From the NCBI GenBank assembly GCA_021234155.1, contig JAJEKV010000008.1:13623912-13687911 (forward strand): a DNA stretch of 64,000 nucleotides, in the 5' to 3' direction. Position numbers and translations under genes: made by a program. This DNA is from Isoetes taiwanensis. Taxonomy: Eukaryota; Streptophyta; Lycopodiopsida; Isoetales; Isoetaceae. The notes under the pieces are model-generated. The model had not been told where the DNA came from. It saw only the letters and a list, made by a program, of their open reading frames with translations, and made no database searches. Within the stretch, counting starts at the first letter, position 1. Every line of letters starts with the position of its first letter. Positions 21,251 through 31,448 of this stretch are shown here, in pieces.

Positions 21251-22739
21251 TCACGGACCCGCTTCGGAAGTGTTAACCGCGGAGGAGGATTGCCCAGAGC
21301 ATTGAGTCGGCACGGCAATCTCCGCCATCAAGAAGTTTCGCTTCAACCTCCGTAGTCGATCTTGGAGGGATGTGAGCCGGAGAGTCTCGCGTGGAGAGCC
21401 GAGCCGCCAAAGAGGCAATTTGAGCGCCACGCCTGTGAAGGTGTTGAACTTGAGTGTCAGAATTGTCACAAAGCTTGGAGTACAAGGCGCCGAGCTTAGC
21501 AATATCTTTCTCCTTGTCACCCGTGAGGGTGTCTTTGGACTTGTTTTGCTCCAATAAGTCCCGAATTTCGGATTGAAGCCGAGCCCTGTTGATCCGCAAG
21601 TAGGCTGGTCCGATCCTGCACTTTTGAGATCTAAGCGGCCTGTAAGAGAGCCCCATGCTTTTCTTTGAAGTTGGGCTTCCAAAGTTTGAACTTGTGCAGC
21701 TTGACTTGAAGGTCACAGTTGAACCGCATCCCAGGTCAGTCAGGTCGTCGTGAACCCCATTCATAAGAGCTTCTTTGGGATTCTTGTAACTTTAGAACAA
21801 AGAGCCTTGAGCATCCCGGCGATATCGATACAACAAATGACGAGGGTGTCAGGGTGGTGGAACCCGGCCGCTGTCTCGGTTTGGCGAATGTTTGTGAGAC
21901 ATGGTGTGAACCGGAATGCTTGGATTCTCAGAGCTTGAGGAGGAGACAAGGACATGGGAGTGCGGAATTTTGACATGACCAGGGAAGAAGGGCGAAGTGC
22001 CGACTTGGTGAGTCTAAGGAAGGACCGGCCGAAGTGGAATCATGAGAAGGAGGAGGTGTGGGAGGAAAGTAATGACGGATAATGACTTGAAGGTGGCCTC
22101 CCACGTAAACTTCCAGAAATAGAAGTGGCGCACCAAGACGGTCCACTTCTTGGAGAAGACTCGGTAGAAACGACAATTGGGGCCAATCAATGTGGTGGTT
22201 GGAGGCGAGCAAAGGAGCACAATATTATAGAAAGGCTTATTGATATGGGTGTTCTTGATAGAATACCCAAGGAACTTTTCGCCACGTAAACTTAACAAAA
22301 GTTTCATGGGGTTTGTCTATATTTGTCAGCGATGCACATTGGCGTGATAAGGAGGTGCACCAAACTCGGTGACATCTAGATCCCGTGATGGCGCACCAAG
22401 ATAAACAAGGGGTTTGCAAAGGAATATGGAATACCTCTGAAATCAAGTGTTGAGTCAAATTAAAATGGTGGTGCCATCGACCACCGTGGTGTATCCATGC
22501 GGGTGTTGACGATGTTAGCGATGAACCGCCTTCAACCGGGTCAGATTTGGAGCCTAAGTTCCATTTGAGAGAATTCGTAAAGTTTCTGGCGTTCTGCGAC
22601 TTCACGATTCGGGCCAACAAGGGCTTCACGGAAAGTGGGCGTCAAGAAAGATACAGACTCGAAAAGAGCCGGTTCCCTGGGAGCAGTAGCTTGAAGTGTA
22701 GAAAATTTTGGTGCAGCCATGGCAAAGATTTAAGGAAAA
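21251..22739 (-). pseudogene. Additional ORF 3' of integrase, coiled-coil, unknown function
   Basis: Read right to left from about 22,720: a start-like 'MAAPKFSTLQATAPREPAL', then 'FREALVGPNREVAERQKLYE', and after several frame breaks a region rich in heptad-like Gln/Leu/Glu. It ends with 'AQVQTLEAQLQRKA' and 'EKDIAKLGALYSKLCDN' near 21,750-21,400. It lies on the pol strand between integrase and the 3' LTR, where some plant gypsy lineages carry an extra or envelope-like ORF. I see no transmembrane segment, so I do not call it envelope. It could instead be a displaced gag-like frame. Confidence 0.5.
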
Positions 22740-23739
22740 GAACAAAGTTGATTCAAAGGCGAGGACGAAGGCAAAGAACGAGGACGGGCGCAGAGGGTCG
22801 AAAAGGTTTAGGGCGCGCAAATGGAGGCGAAGGGGTATGATGAGGGCGAAACAGCGACCATGGATGGTGCCAGATGTCGAAAGATGCCAAGGAGGCGATG
22901 GAGAGGCAAAAATTTTGGCTAAGTCCCCAAACAACAAAGGGAGAAGCAATGAACGGTGGAGATGAGACGTGAGAGAATGATCGGATGTGACAGGTGGCCA
23001 AAGGACACATATTAATGTTTGACGGGTATGAAAAGAAGCAATGGCATTTAATGCCGGGCAACTCGGGTGGGATATCATTAAAACGAATGTGTCAGAGGGT
23101 ACCATGGCGAGATATGCGGCGGGATCAGTTTAGAAACAGCCTTGCATTGCAAACACGTTGGCGAGTTTTTTATTGGTCCACGCCGACAAGGAGTTCCTCG
23201 GTTGGCTATGTAAGATGAACTGGGAGTGAAGCGAAGACATCCGATGGCGCTCAGCATGGCTGCTGCTGGTTTGAACGAGAACTGCACTATGCCCACTAAC
23301 TGTCAGGAGTGGATTACCTGCAAGATGGATTGTCTGGACCTCTGGCGCTGCCACAATCGTGGCCTGAGAATGGATGGCTGGTGTGCCGGGATGGCTGAAC
23401 ATCCCGATCCGAAGACCAACGGGATGGAGGTGGTTCTGCACCTTCGCTGGGACCCTGAGTAGAACCTCTACCACCTCCTCCGCATCACCTCTGCTCCGAA
23501 CCCGGAGTAGAGGGTTTTTCTTCTTAGGTTTTTAGTAGATAGGGCTCTGAGCCCGTTTTTGTATATAGGGCAGTGCCCATAGTGGAAATACTGTGCCCAC
23601 ATTTTGTAAAAATTTCCACCTATAATATAATATGCCGCCGTTTTAGTCACTATCTGTTGTGTTTGCGTCTTGAACTGTATCTGTTTGTTGATTTTCACTT
23701 GCTGTGGTATGAAATGTTTTGAGGCGAAAGCCATTAACC
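22740..23739 (-). other. Internal gypsy sequence between integrase and extra ORF
   Basis: Overlapping frames on both strands (23,130-23,474 minus; 23,226-23,462 plus). The plus frame has several Cys residues but no recognised domain. Probably untranslated or decayed element sequence. Confidence 0.4.
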
Positions 23740-23993
23740 AGTGCAGGTAATGGAGTTCCATCTAGCTCAGCCAGCTGGAAAACGCTGGGTTGAACCACTT
23801 GAACAATTTGATAAGGGCCAAGCCATCGAAACTTAAGCTACCCAGAAAATTTTTGTAGACTTCAGTCCAGACTGAATCCACATATTCTCAGCCCCTTTGA
23901 GTTCATGCCAAGATTAAAATCATTTGCAAAACCATTAGGTTGTGGCTGTAAGGAGTCTTAGAGTCTAGACTGTTTTTTCTTGAATTGGGAAAG
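23740..23993 (-). pseudogene. Gypsy integrase C-terminal domain
   Basis: The minus strand reads 'KFRWLGPYQIVQVVQPSVFQ' and continues 'LAELDGTPLPALVNGFRLK'. This is the GPY/F-type C-terminal module of Ty3-gypsy integrases, which holds the DNA end complex together. The catalytic core is not seen. The upstream part is the left copy of the 135 bp repeat, after which pol is interrupted by the 23,994-27,332 insert. Confidence 0.82.
23859..23993. repeat. Left ~135 bp copy flanking the 3.3 kb insert
   Basis: Starts 'acttcagtcc' and ends 'ttgaattgggaaag'. The partner is 27,333-27,470 (138 bp), agreeing at roughly four in five positions. It is gypsy sequence in both places. Confidence 0.8.
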
Positions 23994-24037
23994 TTACTGT
24001 AACTGATACATCTGCCATTATTGTTTTTGTCTTGCAG

Positions 24038-25771
24038 GTTGCCAACATGTCCTAAAGAGAGGAACAAGCAAAAGTCTATCAATGTCCAATGGAAAGTATT
24101 TGAAAAGGTACTAACTATCAAATTCAAGCATATTACTTTTTAGGAGTTGAGCTAATCATTTGACATTGAACTGTCAGCAAGAAGTCCAAAGAAAGAATAC
24201 TGCCAAGCTATCTAAGAAACCTGCAAAGGTTACTAGATTGGCCTACAAGACGGGCAGTCCTTTTGAATTTAATGAGCATGCAAAAAAGACTATGAAGTCT
24301 TTTGTTCCACATAATTATAAAGCTCATTGGCAAGCTAAGGAATTCAAGAAATGCTTGGCAACCATACCAGATGATACTATTGTTTCTGTCATAGACTTTG
24401 CAGAAAATTACGGATTTAAGATCCAACAGGAAGCTCAATCCTGTCATTGGCATACTGATCAGGTGTCAATTCTAGTGCATATTACTTACAGGAGGATGAA
24501 GAAAGAAGAAGAAGAAGAAAGAAGGAAGAGAGAGGAAGAGAGCTTGAACAAGAAGAACAAGGACTCGGCCAAGGAGAAGAGAAAACAAACTCTCAAAGGT
24601 ATTGTGAAGGAGACTCATTTCTATATTAGTGATGACAAAACACATGACACAGAATCTGTCCAACATTGTCTACAAATGCATGCTGATTGGTTGCAAAGTA
24701 TTGGAATTGAATATAAGAAACATGTATTTTGGAGTGATGGCTGTTCTTCACAGTTCAAGTCTTCAAGACCATTCCATTTTCTTGGTAGATTTTATGGGAG
24801 AAAGGGTAAGGATCTCCTATGGAATTTTTTTGCTAGCTCACATGGCAAAGGTGAGCATGATGGTGCTGGTGCAGTTATAAAGAGGGTACTAACTCAAGAG
24901 CAAATGAAGTACAATGGATGCAAACTGCAGTGTGCACATGAGGTTGTTAATTTTCTCCAATTGTACTTTCAAAATCATCCATCTGATAATGATATCAAAA
25001 GGTATTATTCCTTTTTTTTGTTGTTTTTAGACAGTGCTGAATTCTGCTGTCCAGCACTTAAAGCACTTACAGCACTTGATGTTACAGGTTATTCTGGGAG
25101 GTGGAGTCTTCAAACATTGACAGATCTGAAAGAATTGAATGCCATACCTTGAAGGGAACAACAAAGATTCACTGCATCAGGCCATGTGACAAGGAAAACT
25201 CTTTGAAGGTAGCTTATAGACCATTGTCATGCTTTTGCAACTATTGCATTCAATTCAAGTGGGATAAATGTGTGTATGTGAGTCGAATTGGTGATTGGGA
25301 GAACAGTGAGTTGAGGTTAAAGGAGCCTAGGAATACAGGTGACAACATTGAAAATGAAGAAGAGGCCGAGTTTGATATTGAGGAAGAAGAAGAGGATGAA
25401 GATGATGTAATGAGTTCCATGATAGAAGTGGGGGATAATTTTGCTGTAAATGCTGAAGAAGGTAATGAAGAAGGGGTAGATTTTTATGTGCTTAGGTGCA
25501 CTGAAGCAAAGAATACTTTGCTAGAAAATTATAAGGATGGATGGGGGAATGTGTTTGGGGTAGAAGAAGTTATTGTCTCGACTTTATTACAAACAAATTC
25601 CGTGTAGTCTAAATTTTGAGTCGATGGAGGACAAACTCGAGGCAAGTGTTTATAGCCATCTTGTAAGACCACAAAGTTTGACATGTATCTGGATGAAGAT
25701 GACTCTAACATGTATACCATGGATGAAGACACTTGCCAACAAATCATGAGTAGTATTCCAACTACCTCATA
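24038..25771 (+). CDS. DFAENY-family transposase-like protein, intron-containing
   Basis: Exons: 24,038-24,107 ('SINVQWKVFEK'), 24,178-25,001, and 25,088 to 25,607, or 25,771 with one frame slip. Both introns are GT-AG. Motifs in order: 'SVIDFAENYGFK' (Asp about nt 24,394), a charged Lys/Glu insert (24,495-24,600), 'YISDDKTHDTESV', 'VFWSDGCSSQFKS' (about 24,735), 'FFASSHGKGEHDGAGAVIKR' (about 24,830), a Cys-rich 'LSCFCNYCIQFKWDKC' (about 25,230), and an acidic stretch then 'YKDGWGNV'. The spaced Asp, Asp and His/Glu-Asp motifs suggest an RNase H-like DDE fold. I recall relatives in many animals and seed-free plants without a settled name. The main exon has no stops over about 275 residues. 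Upstream exons are absent, so it is probably a truncated copy. Confidence 0.78.
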
Positions 25772-26299
25772 GAAGGTAATGGATGAAGTATAATGGATGC
25801 AAACTGCAGGATCAAAAGGTATTTTCCCTTTTTTTTGGTTGTCTTTAGCATGTTCTGAATTCTGCTGCCACAGCACTTAAAGCACTTAAAGCACTTACAA
25901 AGACTTCATCGTTATGTGCTTTTCTCGGGAGGTAGAGTCTTCAAAATTTGACTCAGCATCGAGGTTAATTCCCGAATTCGGGTCTTTGGGAGGTTGGTGA
26001 AGGGATTGGAGGAGATTTGAACAAGAATTGTTGGCGGTTGACGTGAATTCTTCAAGGCCGGGAGAATTCTCTTTCAATTGCCCTTTGTTGTTTTCTCCTG
26101 CCCATTCGCCCACCTTAATATGGCAAATTCTTTAAACCCGAAAATGCATTCGTAATTTTTTAACCTAGAAGCCGCCATCTCCGCCTTGATCTACCCGGTC
26201 TCTCCGCTTGGATCCATCTCACGTAGTCGCTTTGTCAAGAAAAAAATGGCCGAGCTTGATTATTTCTCCTTTTATCCTCCTGCTTGGGATAACTTAACC
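25772..26299 (+). repeat. Partial duplicate of the DFAENY exon-intron border
   Basis: 25,783-25,950 repeats 24,904-24,925 plus 24,995-25,125 with about 75-80 bp missing between ('atgaagta(c/t)aatggatgcaa', then 'atcaaaaggtatt', 'agcacttaaagcactta', 'ggaggt(g/a)gagtcttcaaa'). The rest, to 26,299, is unassigned. Confidence 0.75.
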
Positions 26300-26991
26300 A
26301 AAGACCCGGGCCCGTGATGGTGTGTTGCCGCCTGATGATCGAGGAGTTCTTGTACGAGGTGGGTCCCCACAGTCCGAGGTATATGATCAAGACAAATGCT
26401 ACATTTGCTCGTGAATTGATTCCCTTAAAAGGCAAAGGGCCTCCCACCGCTAGGCTTTTCAAACAATACCTAGAAAGCTGCAAAAAACTTTGGACACAGT
26501 CGTGACTTTGCAGAGGCAAAGGCTGTTTGCACGTTCTCAAGAAATCTGAAGTGGGTCACTTGCTAGTTCTTCAGAACCGGTAAAGGCAAAGGAAAAAGAG
26601 ACTTTTGAGAATCTTCTAGCGATATAGATCATGTCTTGAAGGAAAGTGATAAGAGCAGGTACAATTTAAGGGACCGAAGCAGCGCAGAAGGAGAAAAAAT
26701 GGGCAGTTGAATTTTGTAAAGCAACTTACCAGTTGGCAGTGCTGTACTACTTCATAGAAAGGAACAACCCTCTCATGACTTCTGCTCAGTTTGATCATTA
26801 CAGAGAATGCTATTACTATCATAGAGGTCAGGCAGATGCTTATGGTAATTTGATTCTCATAAATATGGCAACCTGCAATCCCGAAAATACCTCATTGACA
26901 GTGTTGAATGGTGGAATCAGCCAAGCAGGCTGACAATAATCCAGCCTGATTTCTTTGAAGACTTCAAGTACTTAGACACCTACCAATTTTG
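26300..26991 (+). pseudogene. Second frame in the 3.3 kb insert, unknown product
   Basis: Plus-strand pieces: 'VMVCCRLMIEEFLYEVGPH' and 'RYMIKTNATFARELIPLKGK' (26,314-26,505). Then 'AVLYYFIERNNPLMTSAQFD' and 'YRECYYYHRGQADAYGNLIL' (26,733-26,880), and after a frame change 'QPDFFEDFKYLDTYQF' and a stop at 26,991. The pieces look protein-like, but I do not recognise the family. It follows the transposase-like gene on the same strand and may be a companion ORF or a 3' continuation. Confidence 0.4.
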
Positions 26992-27332
26992 AGTAGGCCA
27001 TCCATCTTCATCCTTTTTGTAATTTTGCTCCAATTTTGTAATTTTGCAGTGCTCGGATGTCTTTTTAAATTGAGCCCCAGCTATTGTGTTATTAATGTGA
27101 AAAATTTCTCTTTTTTCAATTATCTCGTGCACCACAAAGATTTGATTACTTGCTCACATTTGTTCTTCAAAGATTTGATTACTTTTCAAATTAGTTCTAC
27201 ATATCTTGCTTTTATTCGAGTCCAAAAATTCCCAAAATTAGATATGTCCGCAAAAAAATTGACTTCTCGCCAGGACATTGACCAAATTTTGACCGGTCGG
27301 GTGTCATCAATATGAACAAGGTCCGATGCAAT

Positions 27333-27530
27333 ACTTCAGTCCAAATTCAATCCACATCTTCTCAACTCCTTTGAGTTCCTCGCCAAGATTAAAATCATTT
27401 GCAAAAGGTTTGGGTTGTGGTCGTGAGGAGTCTTATAGTCTAAACTATTTTTTTTCTTGAATTGGGAAAGCATAACATCCGCTTGCAGCTTAACTTTGCA
27501 ATTTCAAGAAAATTCATAATGAGAACACAT
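27333..27530 (-). pseudogene. Gypsy integrase fragment with right copy of the 135 bp repeat
   Basis: 27,333-27,470 repeats 23,859-23,993. Read on the minus strand, the continuation to about 27,516 gives 'KLQADVMLSQFKK', plausible as the linker between integrase core and C-terminal domain. To the right the gypsy reading is lost at about 27.5 kb. Confidence 0.55.
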
Positions 27531-27830
27531 AATGAAAGAGAATGAAGATATATTACATTGCAAGATGGTACAAAATTCTTGTGTAGTTACAAAATGGAGG
27601 CAAATCACTCTCATAGTATCTCAGACAAAATGGAGGCAAATCAGACTCACATAGTTACATGCCTCTATGTAACAAAATTGAGGCAATTTACAAAGTTTAT
27701 ACCAGGATCGTGAATCTAAAAACTTCAGATGAACCAACCGGTCCGCAGACCGAAGACATTTCGATGTGCATCAACTAACCATCGAATCGCCCTTGCAAAG
27801 ATGCTTTGACCAAAGGTTTTTTATCCGCTC
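27531..27830. other. 3' flank of the HAD-like gene
   Basis: AT-rich, with a phrase built on 'aaaatggaggcaaatca(c/g)actc' repeated two to three times (27,592-27,660). Suits a 3' UTR read on the minus strand. Nothing coding. Confidence 0.4.
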
Positions 27831-28560
27831 CAATGTCCCGCTGGAATAATTCTTCAAGAACACCCGTGGAAATACTTGTATAACATTCTCGCTCTAGTGT
27901 TATTCTTCAGTACAGCTAAAGTATCTTCAGCATGTGAAACCTGTCTAAGTATTGGAAGCAAATAAGCATCCAGAATTTCATCAGTTGGCTGACAGGTGAA
28001 AGTAGGCACCATGATGGAAGTAAATGGTGGGGACAAAATGTCTTGTAAACCTCATCATCTGCAATAATTACATTTCTGCCATACTGTGGGAAAGTCGCAT
28101 ATACCTTATGGAGTGGCTTCATAAAAATAGGATTAGAAGACTCCAAAGGATACTTGAAAGGCATCTCATCACGTAAACTCGTCCCAAATGAAGATGAATT
28201 TGTCTTTCTTAGCGGACATAGGACATCAAGCACCTCATGAACATTAAATCTGCTCATAGAGGACCAAATGGCTAAGTCATACCAAAGAAGATGCTTCCTC
28301 CAAGAAAGCATGTACTCCGGCCCCAATACAACTACTTTGTTAGTTGTTGATGATTTTAATAATTGAGGGTTTATCTTTTAAGATCATCCCTCAATTGATT
28401 GCTTCTTCTAAAGGTCTTCACGAGAACGCCATTAAGATCTAGAATCAGCAATCTCTTTTTGCCTAATAACAATTGGCGGTCTGGGGAATTTGAAGCTACA
28501 TTTACACTTTGTACTTCAAAGGACCTAACATTCACAACATTAATAAAGTGAATACACACC
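27830..28560 (-). pseudogene. FCP1-like HAD-family phosphatase-type domain
   Basis: Minus-strand frames 28,559-28,371, 28,326-27,916 and 28,036-27,854 join in order: 'KKRLLILDLNGVLV' (HAD motif I), 'WYDLAIWSSMSRFNV' (motif II region), 'NVIIADDEVYKTF' (motif III/IV Asp pair), then 'QPTDEILDAYLLPILRQV' and an acidic-helical end. This is the FCP1 homology (NLI-interacting factor) fold. Motif I reads D-L-N rather than D-x-D-x-T, as I recall for a plant FCP1-like subgroup, so phosphatase activity is uncertain. There is one frame change near 28,030 and one gap (an intron or break) between 28,371 and 28,326. It lies inside the gypsy element and looks like captured or older nested gene sequence. Confidence 0.72.
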
Positions 28561-28727
28561 CAAATTCAAGTACAAATATTGAGATTAAATTAAAAAGCAC
28601 AAGACCTGAAGTTAATTGGGATACATTTAAGTCCTCATCACTTTGGACTACTTGGTCACTCCCCCCTAAGATTACGTAAGACAACTCAAATAACTAATAC
28701 AATAATTTAAGAATTCAAATTAAACAA

Positions 28728-29360
28728 TCAGAATGAATTATTCTGCTCAAGGGATGTTGTTTTTCCCCTCATGGATTCAATCATTGCTGCAAGTTTTGTA
28801 CCTTTATCTTGTACGATAGTGTTTGCAGCTTGTACATTTGGTGCAGGTTCTAGTATTGGCTGCTCTTCATGAACTTCTTTTTGAACTTTCAAACCACGCT
28901 GCAATATCAGCAAGGGTTGAGTTTATGTTGTCCATGACATCCTTCTCAACCTCTTCTTCATTGCCTTGCAAGTTCTCCTCCGCATCATTCCCATCATTCT
29001 TTTGACCTCTCCTTCTCAAAGGATACTTTCTAGTAACCTTGGCTTTGGTCCGAATAAACTGCTTTGGCCTTGCCACCTCCTTTCTTTTTTGCTAGTCTCT
29101 TCTTTATTCAATGTCTTCTTTTCCTTCCCTGTCTTCTTCACAACCACAGCAGCTTTTTCTTCTTGATCTTGCTTCGCTTCTTCCCGTTGGAGTGTCTAAG
29201 ACATACTCAATCTCCTCATCCGGGCGACCTTTGTTTCTTCCCCGAATTTATCGCCACTTCTTAATCGCATTGGGGTCACCTGTCCCCGACAACATTCTCT
29301 TTTTCAATATCGGAATCATCCCCGACATGTCTCAACCTTCTTCTCTTCGTTACTAGTAGA
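28728..29360 (-). pseudogene. Charged, Lys/Arg-rich coding remnant upstream of the HAD domain
   Basis: On the minus strand a basic stretch ('RPKQFIRTKAKVTRKYPLRR') is followed by an acidic one ('EENLQGNEEEVEKDVMDN') and 'LADIAAWFESSKR' at 29,076-28,867. Upstream, other frames are Lys-rich. It may be the N-terminal, nuclear-type part of the HAD-like gene or a separate ORF. The frames are broken. A 31 bp tandem repeat ('acttcaattggtcgattgca') lies just right, at 29,368-29,422. Confidence 0.35.
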
Positions 29361-29560
29361 AGGGGACTTCAATTGGTCGATTGCACATCCGGGAACTTCA
29401 ATTGGTCGATTGCACATCTACTACATCTTCAATTGCCCGACCACGTATTTGATCCCAAATCTGATTTCCTGAAACTTAATCTAGGATCAAAGGAAGCAAC
29501 CTTGCTCAATCGCAATGGGAATGCTCAAGCCAAGCTCAACATAAAGGTCTTCGTGAACTA

Positions 29561-30077
29561 GGCATTCACATTTCAAACATTTGCCTTCCTTTAACAAGGC
29601 GTTTACATCACATGATATTCATGTGAGCAATCAAGAATTAAAGAAAGCTTGTACTTATCGAAATCCCAAACCACAAGCATTACAAAAATTTTGTAAAAAC
29701 CTGAAGATTTCTCTTGATGGTGTTGATGCGTAAAGTTGAATTCTTGATGTCTCCTAGACCTCCAAGGTTTTTGCATATTCCTTGGTCGCCTTTGATGTCA
29801 CCATCCAGGTTGAATTAATTTCGCTCTAAATTTCCCTTCTTCAAAATCAGATCCGATCTCCGTGTCCGCATAATGACTCCATGGACTCTCAAAGATACTC
29901 CTCAAACATTAACTTTCTCTCCAACTCCTTTATTTCCTGTTCTACTTCTCTCGTGTCATGAACAGGCCCCTTTTTTCAACAAGCAAAGGATTTCAATTGT
30001 TCCATGTCAGGTCTTTTTTCTTTTTTTAGGTTAGCCTTTTAAAAATTTTGTCATTTGACTTTTCTTCACCGCCAAAG
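29561..30077. other. No recognisable gene
   Basis: AT-rich spacer between the charged remnant and the coiled-coil ORF. No frame with family features. Confidence 0.4.
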
Positions 30078-30724
30078 CTAACAACTATATCCCGTGATTT
30101 CTTTTTCCATCTGAGTTTTCTTGATCATAAGTTTTTCCAGATTCTCTGTCACTATCTGCAGATTCAGTTTCAAGTTTGTCTGATCAAGTTTACTACTTGC
30201 TACCTCTTTTGCTCGAAACTGAGGCTTTGAATCAATTTCTTGTTTCTCTTTAACACCCTGAACTCTCGGCCTGCTATGCCTGTAAACCATAACCTGTGCA
30301 CCATATGCAGCCCAATTGATTTGATGGCCTTCAGGATCTTCAAGACCTTCTTGGCAATTTTCCCAAGCAAATGCAAGGGCAAATTGCTTCCTGACTTCAT
30401 TGTTTGAAACCCCATCTGGATAAAGAATCCTTAACAAACTGTCCAATTTGGCCTTCAGATGTGGCTGAATAGCAGCAACTTTAGTGCCAAAAACTTGGGA
30501 TTGAGGGGTTCTTGCCAAACTGATTCCCACTGTTCTTGTGTAACATTATTTGCCAGCCAATTGAATCTGCTCTGAGGCTGCAAACCATGGTTTGAAAGGC
30601 CGTGTATCCTTTCGAAATCCTCAGCTGTAACTGCCTCCTCTACCATTGTAATCGATTCACGAATGTAAGTTCCGGATAATTGATCTATGATGTGAGCGGG
30701 AGAAAAACAGAGCAAAAGAAACAC
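30078..30724 (-). pseudogene. gag-like coiled-coil ORF, one frameshift
   Basis: Frame 30,724-30,455 starts 'MVEEAVTAEDFERIHG', reads 'SRFNWLANNVTQEQW', then continues in frame 30,530-30,078 with 'TKVAAIQPHLKAKLDSLLRI', 'VRKQFALAFAWENCQEGLED' and 'AAYGAQVMVYRHSR'. It ends in a coiled coil ('TENLEKLMIKKTQMEKEI'). No zinc knuckle. I do not recognise the family. The layout (helical domain plus coiled coil) is similar to the gag of the element at 12.7-18.9 kb. The shift is near 30,535. Confidence 0.45.
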
Positions 30725-30833
30725 AAATTGGGATCAAAAAAAAAGGAAGGTGCCTGGAAGCTAGGTGCGCGCGGGAACCGAGGTCGAGATTGTGGGAGGT
30801 ATAACTACGGGTTGCTAAGTGCTTGGAAGTGCT

Positions 30834-31325
30834 TTAGGTGCTAAGTGCTTTCGCGTTTTTTTGGGTAGCATTACCATATTTACACCCCATGGAACTGTAG
30901 GCAGAGAAGTCATCTTGAAAAATTTGTAAGAAGGGATTTTCCTTCATAAAATCATGAAAAACTGAGAGCATGATGCGTTGAAACGTGGATGGAGAGTTTG
31001 ATAAGCCAAAAGGAACCACCTTGTAGGCAAAAGTGCCCCACGGGGTGGTGAAAGTAGTCTTGAGTTGATCAGATTCTTTGATTGAGATCTGATTGTAGCC
31101 CGAAAAACCATCCATGAAGGAGTACATCTCATGTCCAGCAACCTCTTCCAGAACCTGGTCTGTGAAGGGAAGTGGAAAATGATCACGCTCCGTGGCTTGA
31201 TTGAGTTTTCGGTAGTCCACGCAAACGCGGATCTTACCATTGTGTTTGAGTGCAATGACGATGGGGCTCACCCATTCGTAATGTTTGACCTCATAGATCA
31301 AACCCGCAAAGAAGGAGTTTGTCAA
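30834..31325 (-). pseudogene. Gypsy reverse transcriptase (part)
   Basis: 163-residue frame: 'EWVSPIVIALKHNGKIRVCV' with 'DYRKLN' (fingers), 'FPLPFTDQVLEEVAGHEMYS', 'FMDGFSGYNQI' (catalytic Asp 1 motif), 'TTFTTPWGTFAYKVVPFGLS' (motif B) and 'FLQIFQDDFSAYSS', where Ty3-type enzymes have Y-x-D-D. The first position is Phe rather than Tyr. The frame ends abruptly at about 30,840, where GCACTT-rich foreign sequence begins, so the thumb, connection, RNase H and integrase core are missing. Confidence 0.92.
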
Positions 31326-31448
31326 TTTCCCCCTTTGACGCGATCACCGTAATTGGGGTTGAGCCAGATCGCCGTTGCTAGACCGGGACGTGCATCGACT
31401 TGATAGGAATGGTGAGTTCCCCAAGGTTTTGTTGATCCCCAAGATCTC

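Larger units (their letters stand above)
23994..27332 (+). mobile_element. 3.3 kb insertion in gypsy pol carrying a DFAENY-family gene
   Basis: The gypsy integrase sequence breaks at 23,993 and resumes at 27,333 with about 135 bp repeated. The insert carries a spliceable transposase-like gene (24,038-25,771), a partial repeat of its exon-intron border (about 25,783-25,950) and a second plus-strand frame (26,300-26,991). I see no terminal inverted or long terminal repeats. The first exon sits only 44 bp from the left edge, inside an intron tail, so the cargo looks 5'-truncated at DNA level. Confidence 0.6.

Noticed and set aside
21251-22739. Reading the extra gypsy ORF as an envelope protein
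   Set aside because: No signal peptide or transmembrane segment is visible. It is coiled-coil in character instead.
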